From Jacaranda mimosifolia (lineage: Eukaryota; Streptophyta; Magnoliopsida; Lamiales; Bignoniaceae), in assembly GCA_018894105.1 (NCBI GenBank), contig CM032123.1:27629744-27693743 (forward strand): 64,000 bases of DNA, written 5' to 3'. Of the stretch, positions 27,801-47,412 are shown in pieces. The notes under the pieces are model-generated. The model ran no database searches and had not been told where the DNA came from. It saw only the letters and a list, made by a program, of their open reading frames with translations. Within the stretch, counting starts at the first letter, position 1. The number at the start of each line of letters is the position of its first letter. The position numbers were made by a program, and so were the translations under genes.

Positions 27801-27946
27801 TATGTTTGTGCACGGTATAATATTCTTCCATATTTACTTGGTAGCAGGTCTGGGGATTATTTGCTCCAAAATTTGTTTTCGACGTTGTGGGTCTTCTTCT
27901 GGGTGATCTTTTGATATTTTTGTCAGCACTGTATTATGTTGCATGA
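12498..27946 (+). CDS. PIGO: GPI ethanolamine phosphate transferase 3 (PIG-O family)
   Basis: PIG-O adds ethanolamine phosphate to the third mannose of the GPI precursor in the ER. Twenty exons give 953 codons: 12498-12775, 12894-12928, 13112-13233, 16304-16393, 16509-16628, 16800-16883, 18930-19007, 19205-19330, 19405-19494, 20574-20609, 20699-20754, 23127-23271, 25239-25683, 25803-25894, 26043-26589, 26810-26945, 27179-27220, 27439-27595, 27681-27764, 27848-27946. After an N-terminal membrane segment (about residues 18-38) comes a lumenal alkaline-phosphatase-like domain: VLDALRFDF (Asp90), [20 protein letters not shown] with the likely nucleophilic Thr138/139, MGDDTW, GVDHAGH (242-248), and [19 protein letters not shown] (293-311). 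From about residue 506 on it is a series of hydrophobic segments. The motifs [15 protein letters not shown] and [10 protein letters not shown] fit PIG-O better than PIG-G or PIG-N, though I could not compare directly. Intron 2 has a GC donor. The start is the ATG after a likely leader-intron acceptor. Confidence 0.95.
13690..14575. repeat. Decayed tandem repeats inside PIG-O intron 3
   Basis: Two words recur in order: ATGCTAAGTAATAAGAATAT followed by AGGAAGTTTCAG, and GCATATAGG-CCTAGC-TTTTGTG. Copies of the first begin near 13709, 13837, 14188 and 14310; copies of the second near 13750, 13900, 14055, 14120, 14375 and 14530. The phrase AATCACTAAACAAACGCTAGGATCAAA near 13985 has a relative near 14460. 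The units are uneven, so this looks like an old duplicated stretch with losses. No coding potential or known transposon end was recognised. The rest of the 3.07-kb intron shows nothing I can name. Confidence 0.5.
16884..18929. other. PIG-O intron 6 (2.05 kb)
   Basis: This intron separates the exon ending FLGV from the exon starting DHAGH. It holds a (GT)n run at about 18779-18812 and otherwise sequence I could not assign. A few minus-strand stretches near 17.3-18.7 kb have low stop density but no recognisable domain. Confidence 0.5.
18779..18812. repeat. (GT)n microsatellite
   Basis: About sixteen GT units in PIG-O intron 6, likely length-variable among individuals. Confidence 0.85.
19712..20038. 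mobile_element. MITE in PIG-O intron 9
   Basis: The left end is GGGCCCGTTTTGTTTCATTT. The right end, reverse complemented, is GGACCAGTTTGGTTTTATTT. Subterminal regions are rich in TTTCATTTTC on one side and GAAAATGAAA on the other, giving about 30-40 bp of imperfect inverted repeat. The flanks are TTA on the left and TTG on the right, which would fit a decayed 3-bp duplication as in PIF/Harbinger MITEs. The superfamily is uncertain; the inverted-repeat structure is clear. Confidence 0.55.
20755..23126. other. PIG-O intron 11 (2.37 kb)
   Basis: The intron interrupts the codon for Ser in [12 protein letters not shown] short duplication occurs at about 22310-22390 (TTTACTGGTAAAGGGGGTA repeated with small changes). 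No gene or clear transposon was recognised. Confidence 0.5.
23272..25238. other. PIG-O intron 12 (1.97 kb)
   Basis: The sequence is AT-rich with no coding potential that I can support and no repeat structure that I recognised. Confidence 0.5.
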
Positions 27947-29480
27947 ATACAAGCTAAGAAAGCTGGGGGCATTAGGCATGTCTCTTGATTTATAGTACTA
28001 AACTGCTGACTCTCCTAACTTACCATCTAAAATTACTATTTCATTGCATACAAACCACAGTATGTTTTAATCCCCCACTTTTTCTCAATTAGTTTCTATG
28101 CAATTTTAAATAAATAACTCCTAATGCTAGCATTTTCGTAGTGTGATTCTTAACACCAAAATTTATTCTATGCAAATATGTGTCTTAATTAGGGATGTAA
28201 ATGAATCCAATTGAGTTGAACATGTTTCTCAAATTTATTTCAACTTTTATTGAATTTCTTGAACTTCGATTAATTGCTTTGTTTTGTTGTTGTTGTTGCT
28301 TTTTTTTTTTTCTTTTTTTCTTTTGGCTTGTTTGATTGTTAAATGAATTGAGTATAAATAAATTTTACTTGAATCAAACATCAGTTGAGAAATAGCTTCA
28401 TCTTTTATAGTTATTTTACTAATCGAATCGAGTTGAATTTGAGTCGAATTTCAAATCCTGTCAAATGGGAAAATATACTTCAACATTAATGTTTTATGTT
28501 TAACAAATAGGGCACAAGTAAACTTAAGAAATTAGTTTCAAATATTAGTAATTGGATTTATTTATTTAACCTTTTCTCTAATCCCAAAATTCTATAAACA
28601 AAAAACCAATCAGATAAAAAGTCAATTGCCTTCAAATTGCAAACTTGCATCTCTTTGCTCAAATAACGAGTAATATTAATTAATTTATGATGTGTTCATA
28701 TGAGTTTATAAATTTTTAAAATATCTAATAAGTATCTAAAGCTTATAAAATATCTTATAATTATTTGATTTAAATAAACATTCCATTTTGATTACGCATG
28801 TGTATCTAAATTAATGTATGCATATTGGATCCAAACAAAAGCAAAAGCGTAAATGGGTATTAAATTGATTGCATGCACTATATTTATATTTGAACCCTGT
28901 GGAATATTTTAGTCAGTGGAAGGAGATAGTTGAGGATAGAGGGCATGAGAGGGTTATTGACCTAGTGATTCTCATGGCTAACATTCCAATCCATATTTCT
29001 GTTGGCGGCTCTGTGGGATTGGTGATTATGATTATTCAAATATTCATATTTGATTGTGATTATCCGAATACCAATATTCCAATCCATTAACCTATGCTCA
29101 TTGTATTTTTCTTTACAGAATAACCACACAATTTCATTAAAAGGAAAGAAAAACATAACACAATCCCAAAAAATAATCTCTAAAGCATAATACAAGACTG
29201 AAGCTAAAAACTTGCAATCTTTAAGATCAACCCCTATATTTTCTAGCACAATTTCCCTCAAGAAGAAAGCCCCTAAAACATAAATAAATTACAGTTAAAC
29301 ATTTACTAATCAAAAATATATTTGAAATGTATATTAAATAGATCAAATATATGATTACTATATTTCTATCTATCTTAGTTAAATATCCACTAATTGAGTA
29401 TAATTAATATTTAATTTAAATGAATATAAATAACTTTTTTATTTAAATAAATATAATATGAACGGTAATCGAACTTTCCT
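27947..29480. other. Intergenic region between PIG-O and RIOK2
   Basis: After the PIG-O stop the sequence is AT-rich. At about 28193 TAGGGATGTAAATGAATCC resembles the left end of the hAT MITEs seen elsewhere, and 28420-28455 has GAATCGAGTTGAA-type words typical of their interiors, but no matching right end with a target duplication was found. At about 28970-29090 the words ATTCCAATCCAT and GATTATTC/TATCCGAATA recur. Nothing else could be assigned. Confidence 0.4.
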
Positions 29481-29483
29481 GAG

Positions 29484-29792
29484 AAACCCTAATCAAAAGT
29501 ATTGATAAGGTGGCCCAACGATTCATAAGCCCGCTCTTATCCCAACAGTGTTCTATTCGACGTCGGGCCAAACCAATCAACAGACCAAAAGGCCCAAATA
29601 TACAAACAAGCCACACGTTGGAAACGCCCAACCAGCCCCTTCTGCACTCGAGCCTGCTCAAACAGCGCCGTCTTTCGCCACCACTGCGCCCCAGCAATTT
29701 TCGGCGTCTTGTTCTTTATTGAGTACTGCGTCTCCTCAATTTTCTATATATAGTCAGTAGTTGCTTTGTGGAAGTGATAGTGAAAGGAAAAG
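29484..29792 (+). promoter_or_regulatory. RIOK2 promoter: telo-box and site II elements
   Basis: AAACCCTA lies at 29484-29491. GGCCCA (reverse of site II TGGGCC) lies at 29512-29517 and 29591-29596, with the related GGGCCA near 29564 and GCCCAACC near 29626. In plants the pair telo-box plus site II marks promoters of ribosome-biogenesis and ribosomal protein genes that are co-induced in growing cells, which fits a 40S assembly kinase. The leader just before the ATG includes TATATATAG at about 29744-29753. Confidence 0.6.
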
Positions 29793-37671
<7,879 letters not shown>

Positions 37672-39100
37672 AATATGCCAAAGCCGGAAGGGAAAATGGT
37701 TTTTTTAACATTGTGGCATAGAGTAGAGGATAATTTAAAGGCGGCTGCAGTTACACTTGAACCGTCAGTGAGAATAGGTCTGCATATATATATATATATA
37801 TCCTAATGATGCAGGAGGCCGTGAAGTGACAAAGGGGCCATGATGCTTTTCATCTGGTGATACACATGCCATATAATATTTAGTAGTCTCCATCTAGTTA
37901 CAAACCAACAAGTATTCAGGTATTCAGCTGTTATCATACCTCTGTTCTCATACCCTCTCCTTGAGACTGGATTTCCTGGTATTCGACTGTTGTCTTCTTA
38001 ATATATTGCTTAGCATCCTAGACAACATCTAAACCATACTATTGAAGATTTAAGGAATGGTAAGAAGCATTCAACTTTGTTTTATTTTGTGGAACGAACT
38101 AAAATTGACAAGCTTATATAATTAATTTCAAATAATTTTTATCGACTTTCAATTTAAGGTCAATTGCACTCGAAAATTTTGGAGTGTGAATGGACAATGG
38201 AAAAGTAAAAATTCTTGCAATGAAGGCGTTTGGAAGGCTTGTAGTTGACATAATGATCATGAGAGCTGCTTCCTGTTTTTCGAATCACTATTTTGTTCTT
38301 ACTTTATCTTATTTGCTGGTTGGTATTAGGAGAATTATAAATAGACAGTAAAACAACAAAAATGTGTTAGGGTACAAGCAGATTGAGCTTTTGAAATTTT
38401 ACAAGCTTCAGCTCAACTTCAGCAAGCTATGATGCATGGATATGGGCACAGCAATACGAACACAACACAATATGAATAATAGCAATACGTGAAATTTTAA
38501 AATTTTAGAACATGATGCAACACAATCATGATTATAATAATATATAATATTATATATACATACAATAATAAATTTAAGACATGATACAACACAAACACGA
38601 TTATCATAATATATATATAATTATATACATATAAGTAATTATTCATTGATTAAATTGGCGTATGTAATATAAAATGAGTGTTCAACACCATAAATTAAAA
38701 ACAACCTACATTAAATATTAAAATAAACATTAAAATCAAAATATTTTAAGTTCAACTTCATCATTTGAATCCCCATGTCCGAGTAAGTATTAAATTTTAT
38801 ACAAATTATACAATGAAACCTGTCGATACAAAAAAATAAAATAAAAAATGTAATATTAGTAAAAGAAAAAAAGTTATGATTAGAAAACTGAGGATCTTAT
38901 TTAAAAATACCCACACTTACTTTCAATTCATGATTTAGTCGCCACCCACCCACTTTATAGTTTTAACTCCTTATTTCAAGTTTCAATTTCGTTTAGGGGG
39001 AAAATGCAAAATTGGTCATGTAACTTAACCCTATTGGCAAAATAAGACTTTAACTTTTCAGATCGCAAAATTGGTACACCATCTTCGAAGATTTGGCAAT
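37672..39100. other. RIOK2 3' untranslated region and intergenic DNA
   Basis: Contains a (TA)n run at about 37784-37801. Near 38440-38640 there are two AT-rich copies of a segment with ATGATGCAACACAA / ATGATACAACACAA followed by ACGATTAT and TATATATAATT, a small degenerate direct repeat. At about 38990-39060 GGGGGAAAATGCAAAATTGGTC resembles the outer end of plant DNA transposons, without a recognisable partner on the right. Confidence 0.4.
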
Positions 39101-40660
39101 TAGAGGACAAATTGGGCCTAAATTTTTCTTCAGTCCGGTCCTACGTGGCAGCTGATTTGGTGCCATGTGGCGCTTTGTCAGCCTAAATATCTACTTCTCT
39201 CCTACATGGCATATGCTTTGTCAATTCCTACTGCCACATCACTATAAAATTTACACTTGGACACAAAAAAAGGAAAAATAAAATAAAAAATAGACCTCAT
39301 CAAATTAAAAAAAAAAAAGCCACCAAAAATTAAAAACAAAATTTTAAACCAAATTAAAAAAAATAAATGATTAAACACATTAATTAGAAAAAGAAAAGCC
39401 CTCAATTTCTCAGTTTGTAAACATAAAAAATCCAAATATTATGAAAATAATAAAGATATCTAAAATAATTTCATCAAATTTAGTTGAAGTTAATCAAGAT
39501 ATAAAATAAATAAATAAATTAAAAATATAATATCTAAATCTACTCTTGGACAATATAAGTTTAATATTTTAAATTATATACTCAATAATATTAAAATAAT
39601 AAATATATCTAAAATAATTTAATAAATTTTTTTATTAAAAATTAAAAATTAAAAAACCTATGCTTTTAACTATATAGTATAAATTACTTAATAATATTAG
39701 AAATTTTCTAATTAAAAATTAAAAATTAAAAATTTAAAAATTTATGATTTTAACTATATAATATAAATTACTTAATAATATTAAATTTATAAAAAGGTCT
39801 AAAATAATTTAATTCAATTTAAATAAATTTATCTATTAGTTTAAATAATAATAATAATAATAATAATAGTTTATTACTATAAAAAATATATATGTGTATA
39901 TATATTACATATATAATTACCCTACCTTCCTCCCACCCCCCCACCCCACCCCCTGACATGGCCGCTAACCAGCCACCACCACCGAGGCGGCTGCTCAGAC
40001 CAGTGGCCGTGCCTAGAGGCCCCCTTCTCACCCTTCCCCCCAAGCCAGCCCAGCACATCCCCCTCCCCCCAATTCCCCTTAGCCCCACACGCCTGCCCTC
40101 TTCCCCTTAACACCTTTCCCTTTCTCTTTCCCCCACCTATTTGCCCTAATTTGGCTGCCATTACCCACTCCCCCCTTCCCCACCCAATTGCCTTTTCCTT
40201 TCCCTTTCCCTTTCCCTTTCCCTTTCCTTAAGGCCATGGCAGCAGGCCCCTCCTCTCTATTCCCTTTCCCTTCCTCGAGCCCTCCCTCCAAAGTAATCTA
40301 GCCGCTAGCCACCGCCTTGTCGGCTAGCGGCCAGCCCCCGGCATAGAGATAGCCAGCGGCCACTTGGCGGCATTTATATACATATATATTATAGCTATAT
40401 ATATTTGTATGTGTTTATATGTATGTATATATGTATATATGAATATAAATATCTTTTAAAATTTATGCATTTTTTTTTATTTTTGTTTGATTATTTTATT
40501 TTATTTTGTTGATGTGGCAAGTGAATATGTCACATCAACCGCCACACAAGCGGATGGAGGAAGATCCTACTGACAAGGTACTACGTGGCGCCAAATCAGT
40601 TGCCACATAGGATCGGGCTGAAGGAAAATGAAATTCGAGCCCAATTCTCTCTCTCTATTT
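39100..40660. mobile_element. Inverted-repeat DNA transposon, non-autonomous, possibly MULE-like
   Basis: About 39100-39245 and 40508-40660 are imperfect inverted repeats. On the left: AAATTGGGCC, then CTTCAGTCCGGTCCTACGTGG, GCTGATTTGG, GCGCTTTGTCAG. The right arm, reverse complemented, has AATTGGGCTC, CTTCAGCCCGATCCTATGTGG, ACTGATTTGG and ACCTTGTCAG. The interior is strikingly two-part: very AT-rich (39.3-39.9 kb), then GC-rich and pyrimidine-rich (39.93-40.37 kb) with a (CCCTTT)n run at about 40196-40230 and GCTAGCGGCCAGCC words. No transposase was found. The left arm may start at about 38996; no target duplication was resolved. Confidence 0.6.
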
Positions 40661-41300
40661 ACATACCCAATTTTTCTTTCCACCTCTCTTTTCCTGCTAC
40701 GCCTCTCTCCTACAAATACACTAAGGCAGTTTCTTTCTTCTTTTTTCTTCTTCTTCTTCTTCTCCTACCATTGACAATCTATTTCTTGATGGGTCTTGTG
40801 GTAGGCCTTTAGTATTTGTTTGAGTGGAAAAATAAAATAGCCTAAACAAGCAATAGCAAAATTAAGGATTCCTCTTTTCTCTTCTATTGGAAAAATCTCA
40901 ATTCTTTTAGTAGTGCCAACAACAGTCCAGAACTCACATACTCAGTGAGAAACTAACAACCAATACACAAATAGGACTAGGAGATGGGTTCAAGCAAATA
41001 TTTGGGGTTTAAGGGTTATATTGAAGAGGGGGTGGAAATAGAATTGATGACAGTTGCTTGAGTTTCATGGGCCTCCAAGATTTCTTTTTACAATTAAAGA
41101 GAAAGGCAAATAGGATTTGGAGTTTGAAGGAGAGAAATCAAGAAGCAACAGAAAAAAGGGTCAAGAAAAACCATTTCATTGCATATGTATAGTTGTATAC
41201 AATATACGGATATATTGTCCTATTCTTTTAGTGTATAAAATAGTCATAAATTATTGTTATTTTTTAGCCATATGGCAGATTTATATTTTGAGTCATTCTC
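40661..41300. other. Unassigned repeat-flanking DNA
   Basis: Includes a CTTCTT run (about 40736-40765) and AT-rich sequence leading into the large tandem array. No coding region or transposon end was recognised. Confidence 0.4.
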
Positions 41301-44300
41301 TATTGTACTGCAAATAAAAAAAATAATACTTCAATCCAGAAAATAATACCTCATTTCAAATTACCAATACTTTATATATACAGATACATACTTGATAACA
41401 AGAACAAAACACTTCATTTTAAGAAATTAATACTGCAATAGAGTATTTTTATACTCACTTGTCCTATGGCCTAATTTATCTCAAATTATTAGTGAAAACG
41501 ACATATAAGACTATCTAAAATAATGAAATCATATTTTCTTAAAGTAATGGTATGAATACACATGCACTCAAATAGTTAGGAAGACAACTACTAGTGTAAA
41601 GCACTATTGTACATAATAATTGTTTCAGTTCGACATTAATATTGTAGGGAAAAACAATGGTTCTTGGCTATAGCAATATAACAAGAACTATAGTAGTTAA
41701 ACTAAATGATATTTAAAATGTATAAAACTGATACTACAAATCAAAAAAATAATACCTCATATTCAAAAATCAAATACTTCACCTACGCTGATACGTACTT
41801 GATAATAGGAATAAAATACTTCATATTTAGAAACTAATACTGGATTTGAGTGTTTTTATACTCACTTGTCATATAGCCTCACTTATATCAAACTATTAGT
41901 GAAAACAACATATAAGATTATCTAAAATAATGAAAATCATATTTTCTTAAAGTAGTAGTGTTGGTATACATGCGTTTAAGTAATTAGGAAGACAACTACT
42001 AGTGTAAAACACTATTATATGTGATAATTGTTTCAGTTTGACATCAATATTGTAGGAAAAAACAATGGTTGTATGGTTAAAATAAGAACTATAATAGTGA
42101 AACTGAATGGTTGTATTTCAGTATGACATCAATATTTCAGTTAAAACAATGGTTGTATTTCAGTTTGACATCACTATAATAAGAACTATAATAGTGAAAC
42201 TGAATGATATTTAAAATGTATAAAATTGATACTGCAAATTAGAAAAATAATACCTTATATTCAAAAATCAAATACTTCACCTATGCAGATACATGATAAT
42301 AGGAATAAAATACTTCATCTTTCGAAACTAGTACTGCATTTGAGTGTTTTTATACTCACTTGTTGTATGGCTGAATTTACGTTAATTTATTTGTGAAAAC
42401 AATATATAAGACCATCTAAAACAATAAAATCATGAATTTTTTTTTGAGTAATGAAGTGGATAAGCACATGTTAAACTAGTTGGGAATACAACTACTAAAG
42501 CACTAGTGCATTTGGTTAAATAATTCATTTTAACGTCAACGTTGTAGGGAAAAAAAAAAGGTTTCATGGTTGTACCAATTTAACAAAGTCTAGAATTGTT
42601 AAGTTGAACGATACTAAAGTTTATAAAAGTAATACAACATAACAGAAAGTTAATACCTCATCTTAGTAATACAATACTTTATTTTGGTAGATAAAAACTC
42701 TATTGCAGAAATGTAAAACCTTATCTTTATCATCTTGTACTACATTATAGTAATTCTATATTTATTCGTGTATGACCTAATTTACCTCAATTTATTGACG
42801 AATCAACATATAAGACCATTCAAAAATAATAAAATTGTATTTTCTTCGAGTAATGGTTGGGATACAATCGTGTTTGAATGATTAAGAATACAACTACTAG
42901 TGTAAAACACTATTGTATGTGGCAAAATAATTCATTTGGACTTTAACATTGTAGGGAATGACCTAGTTTACCTAATTTTATGCATGAAACAATATATTAG
43001 GCCATTCCAAACATTCAAAACATATTTTTGTCGAGCAAATAATGAAATACACATGTTCAATAGTAAATACTTGAGTTTTGTATGTGCGTATTCCAAAATT
43101 GATCACAAAATACTTGCATATCTTAATAGCATACTGGGAAACATGTTTGCAACACTGATATTGCAGCCTTAGCACAATCTTATTAGTTGTTTTTACTTTC
43201 GTGTTGAATACCATATTCTAAGAAAATAATACTAATTTTTGGCAAATTTAGTACTTGACTCTAAATATATTGTGCTGAATTTTCATAATTTAGTACGTAC
43301 GTGGAGTTTTTTTATACTTGCTTTTTCTTTGGCAGAATTTACCACAATTTGAAGGGTGAAACAATATATAAGACATTCTAATACAACAAAATCATGTCTT
43401 CTTGAAGTTATAGTCGTGATGGTACGCGTGCTAATGGTTGGGGACACAAACATCCATACCTAATCACTTGTGATCTCATTTATGCTAGTGTAAATTATTA
43501 GTGTATGAAGTAAATGTATTCTTCTGGCACCAGTATCGAAAGCCAATGAACATCACATGACTATATCAATTCTAAGACTAATACATGATGGCTTAATATT
43601 TATGCAATCGCCATATTAACAAATTCAACTTTACTCTATTGTACTAAGAATAACACTAGAGATCGACAAAAAAATACCTATTCTTGGGACTTTTATACTT
43701 CATCTCTATAATTATGTACCGAATTCCCCTTGTTCTGTACTTAATTCGCACGTTTTTGTACTTTCTTTTCCTTTAGCCGAGTTTACCTTAATTCAATGGG
43801 TGGAACAATACATAAGACCCTCTAGCACAATAAAACCATCTTTTCTAGATAATGGTCATGATAGTACGTGTTCAAATGGTTGAGAGTACAAAAACCCACA
43901 TCCAACCACTTATATTCTCATTCATATTAATATAAACCATTGGTGTATGAGGTAAATGAGTCCTTTCTGATACCACCATCAAAGACCAATGAACCTATCA
44001 TATGACTATATATATCTTAAGACTAATACATGATGGCTTAATATTCATATAATTGCTAAATTAAGACAAATTTAATTTAATCTCTAATGTACTAGGAATA
44101 ATACTGGAAATCAACAAAATATTTTGGGACTTTTATACTTCATCTCTGCAATTTTGTACTAAATTCGCCTTGTTCTATACTTTTCTCATGCTTTTGTACT
44201 TGCTTTTCCTTTGGCTGAGTTTACCTCAATTCGATTGGTGGAACAACACATAAGACCCTCTAACACAATTAAATCATATTTTCTTTAGTTAATGGTCGTG

Positions 44301-45620
44301 ATAGTATGTGTTCAAATGGTTGAGAACACAAATATCCACATCTAACTGTTTGTGTTCTCATCCATACTAGTGTAAACCATTATTGTATGTAGTAAATGTA
44401 TCCTTTCGACATCACCATCGAAAGCCAATGAACCTATTATGACTATATCGGTCATAGGACTAATAAATCATGATTTGCTGATCATGCAATGGCTTAACTT
44501 AGATTCAACTTAATCTCTTATATACTAAGAATGATATTGTAAATAGATTGAAAAATATATATCAATTTTTGGAATTTTTATACTAGATCTTTCCATTTTT
44601 GTATCGAATTCATCTTGTTCTATATTTATTTGGTGTGTTTTTATCCTTTTTTTGGACCAAATTTACCTCAATTAGATATGTGAAACAACACATAAAACTC
44701 TTTAATACAATAAAATCATGTTTCTTCATATAATGATTGTGATAGTACGTGTGCAAATGGTTGGGAACACAAATACCCATATTTAACCACTTGTATTCTC
44801 ATCCATACTAGTATAAACTATTATTGTATATAGTAAATGTATCCTTCCGACATCACCATCGAAGGCCAATGAACCTCTAATGAGTCATGAATATATCGAT
44901 CCTAGGACTAATAAATCATGGTTTGATAATCATGCAATGGCTTAACTTAAATTCAACTTAATCTCTCATATACTAAGAATGATATTGTAAATAGACCAAA
45001 AAAAAAAAAAAAAAAATTTTTGGGATTTTTATACTGGATCTTTGTAGACCTTGTCCTGTACTTATTTGGTATGTTTTTGTACTTGCTTTTCCTTTGGCCG
45101 AATTTACCTCGATTTATGTGTGAAATAACACGGAAGACCCTCTAATACAATAAAATTATGTTTTATTTAAGTAATGATCGTAATAGTATGTGTACAAATG
45201 GTTGAGAACACAAATACTCACATCAAACCATTTGTGTTCTTATTCATACTAGTGTAAAGCATTGATCTATATGGTAAATGTATCGTTTTGATATTACCAT
45301 AAAAAGCTAACAGTATGTCATTACTATATCTATTGTAGGACTAAAAATTGGTTTGATCATAAAAAACAACTTAAATAATTAAATTCATCTTAATTTCTAA
45401 TGTATTAAGAATGATACTATATACTGAGAAAATAATACCAATTTTTTACTTATAGTAATTAATTCTAGATATATTATACGTGATTTTCATCATCTAGTAC
45501 GTTTGTAGAGTTTTTTATAGTTGCTTTTTCTTATGGCTAAATTTAACTTGTTAGTGTTGCATTAGAAATTATTAGTATTGGAATGCATATATAATACTAT
45601 ATATGCCTTGAAAAATACTA
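41300..45620. repeat. Large diverged tandem array, about 11 units of mostly 410-490 bp
   Basis: A recurring anchor reads (A/G)TAC-TTGCTTTTCCTTTGGCC, then GAATTTACCTCAATT, GTGAAACAACA, CATAAGAC and TCTAA-ACAATAAAATCATG. Copies of this anchor begin near 41451, 41861, 42351, 42760, 42955 (short), 43312, 43757, 44195, 44640, 45077 and 45515. Spacings are about 410-490 bp in the first four and a regular 437-445 bp in the later ones, so there are two sub-arrays. Within units a second block, AACCATTTGTGTTCTCATCCATACTAG, and words such as TACTTCATCTCTGCAATTTTGTAC recur. No reading frame is conserved. The array is most likely subterminal to the MULE-type terminus at 46.6-46.7 kb. Confidence 0.8.
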
Positions 45621-45899
45621 ATGTATCAACAATTGATAACACATACCTTAGTAACAATATTCATATTCATATCAATTTTAACTGAATTTCTTTTTAATTT
45701 TAGTATATACGATGATCATCCATATAATCCAAATAATAAAAATCCATATTATTCAAATTACTTTGCAAATTAGAAACATCCCCTATCGTCATCCAAATAC
45801 TCAATATAAATACTAAATTGTCCTAATAATAACCATCCAAACATCATCACTCAGCATAGAATGGAGCAAACTGTGTTCATGAGATTGAATTATTGCCCT

Positions 45900-46730
45900 C
45901 TGCAAATCCTACCTTAATCGGGATAATAGTTTTCTCATTTTTATCCTTCAAAATACAAAATATACAATAAACAATTGCGTAATTAAAAATAAGTATAAAC
46001 AAAAAGATGTGAACATTTCAACATATATAATTAAGGTTCAAGTATTGCAAACACAATTAAAAAGTACTAAAAGTTTGCACTTTGGTACTATAGTTACTTA
46101 CACACAATACTGAACTGGGAATTTGGTATTGCAACCATGATTTGAAATAGGTGAAATTAAACAGAAGACAATTAAATTAGGGTTCCTGAAAAATAAAATT
46201 AATATACATTAACTGAAATGATAGGCAAAACAAACAAATTTAAGAGAAAAATTTTCAATCTTACTACCATGAAATCTATGTGAAAATAAAATGTCTTGTT
46301 GCTAAAGTGAAATACCTTATCCAATCTCTGAAAATATGGGTAAAACTGAAAGTCTTCTTTAATTAGGCAACAACAATAGCGGACGAGATTTTGGAGAAAT
46401 GAGAGAAAGCAGTACACAAGAAGATGGGGAATAACAGTGATGAAAATTTCAGAAATGGAGAGGGGAAACCAAAAAAAAAAAAAGGAAGAAGAAGAGAACA
46501 TGAAATGAAGAAGAAAAACATGCAAGTGAGATTAGAAAAAGTGGAAGATGGAAAGAATATTGGGTTTTTTGTGGTTTCGAATTGAATACATGAGCATTTT
46601 AGTATTTTTGACATAAGTGGGAAGTGAACTCAAAGTTTAATTTTGGAATAGGGAGTGTAGACAAAAAAGAAACATGTGGGGACTGAACACAAAAGTAAAG
46701 TTGGGTTTGGGGATTTAAGGTCAATTAACT
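45900..46730 (-). mobile_element. MULE terminal region matching the left-edge element
   Basis: About 46600-46710 shares with 1155-1250 the series GTATTTTTG, AAGTGGG, then GTGGGGACTGAACACAAAA. As at the left edge, the minus strand inside the terminus is a pyrimidine-rich leader (CTTCTTC and a T run near 46470-46515). A minus-strand frame at 46199-46525 has no recognisable domain. No transposase frame follows; inward lies only the tandem array. The opposite terminus is not certain (a weak candidate lies near 38920-38980), so this is called an end, not a full element. Confidence 0.5.
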
Positions 46731-47412
46731 GTTTAAAAATATCACTAATGAAATATATTAAGTGATAACAACTTTTATTTTTGGGTGAATTACATCCAGA
46801 CCCTCTGAGGTTTGACCTAATTACAAAAAAAACCCTAACTGTTTTGAAAATTATATTTACCCCCCTTGAACTTTGAAACTAAAATGTAATGATGATGGAG
46901 AGGTGAAATGACCAAAATGCCCTTACGTTAAAAATTAAGAAACAAAAATAAAAAAAAATAATAGAAATATTAAAAGATAGAAATACCCTTGGACATATTA
47001 ATAATATTTTTGAATTTATGATGGTTTATTTGATATATTTTTATTACCTTCATTTTTTTTAAAATTTAAATTTATAACCTTAGATAATATATTTTTATTA
47101 ATTTTGAATTACATATTTAATAATGATAAAATAGTAAACATATATAAAATAGTTTATTAAATTTTAGCAATAAATAAATAAAATAAGTAAAAATAAAAAA
47201 TAAAAAATTAAATCGTTATCTTACTGTAATATAAAGGTGCATATACATGCATATATATAACAAATACATATTACAAGAGTGTGTATATATATACATATAT
47301 ATGTAAATATACAATAAATACATGCATGTATACATGCATATATATAATACATCACTCACCACTCCCCAACCCTCACCCCCACCCTAAGATATTGCTTGGC
47401 CATGGCTAGCCG

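Noticed and set aside
39892..40291. Proline-rich and glycine/lysine-rich frames near 40 kb
   Set aside because: They arise from C-rich low-complexity sequence and the (CCCTTT)n run inside a transposon, in several frames at once.
38920..46730. A single 7.8-kb MULE from 38.92 to 46.73 kb with the 39.1-40.66 kb element nested in it
   Set aside because: The left end shows only weak similarity to the right terminus and no matching 9-bp duplication was found, so I did not call it.
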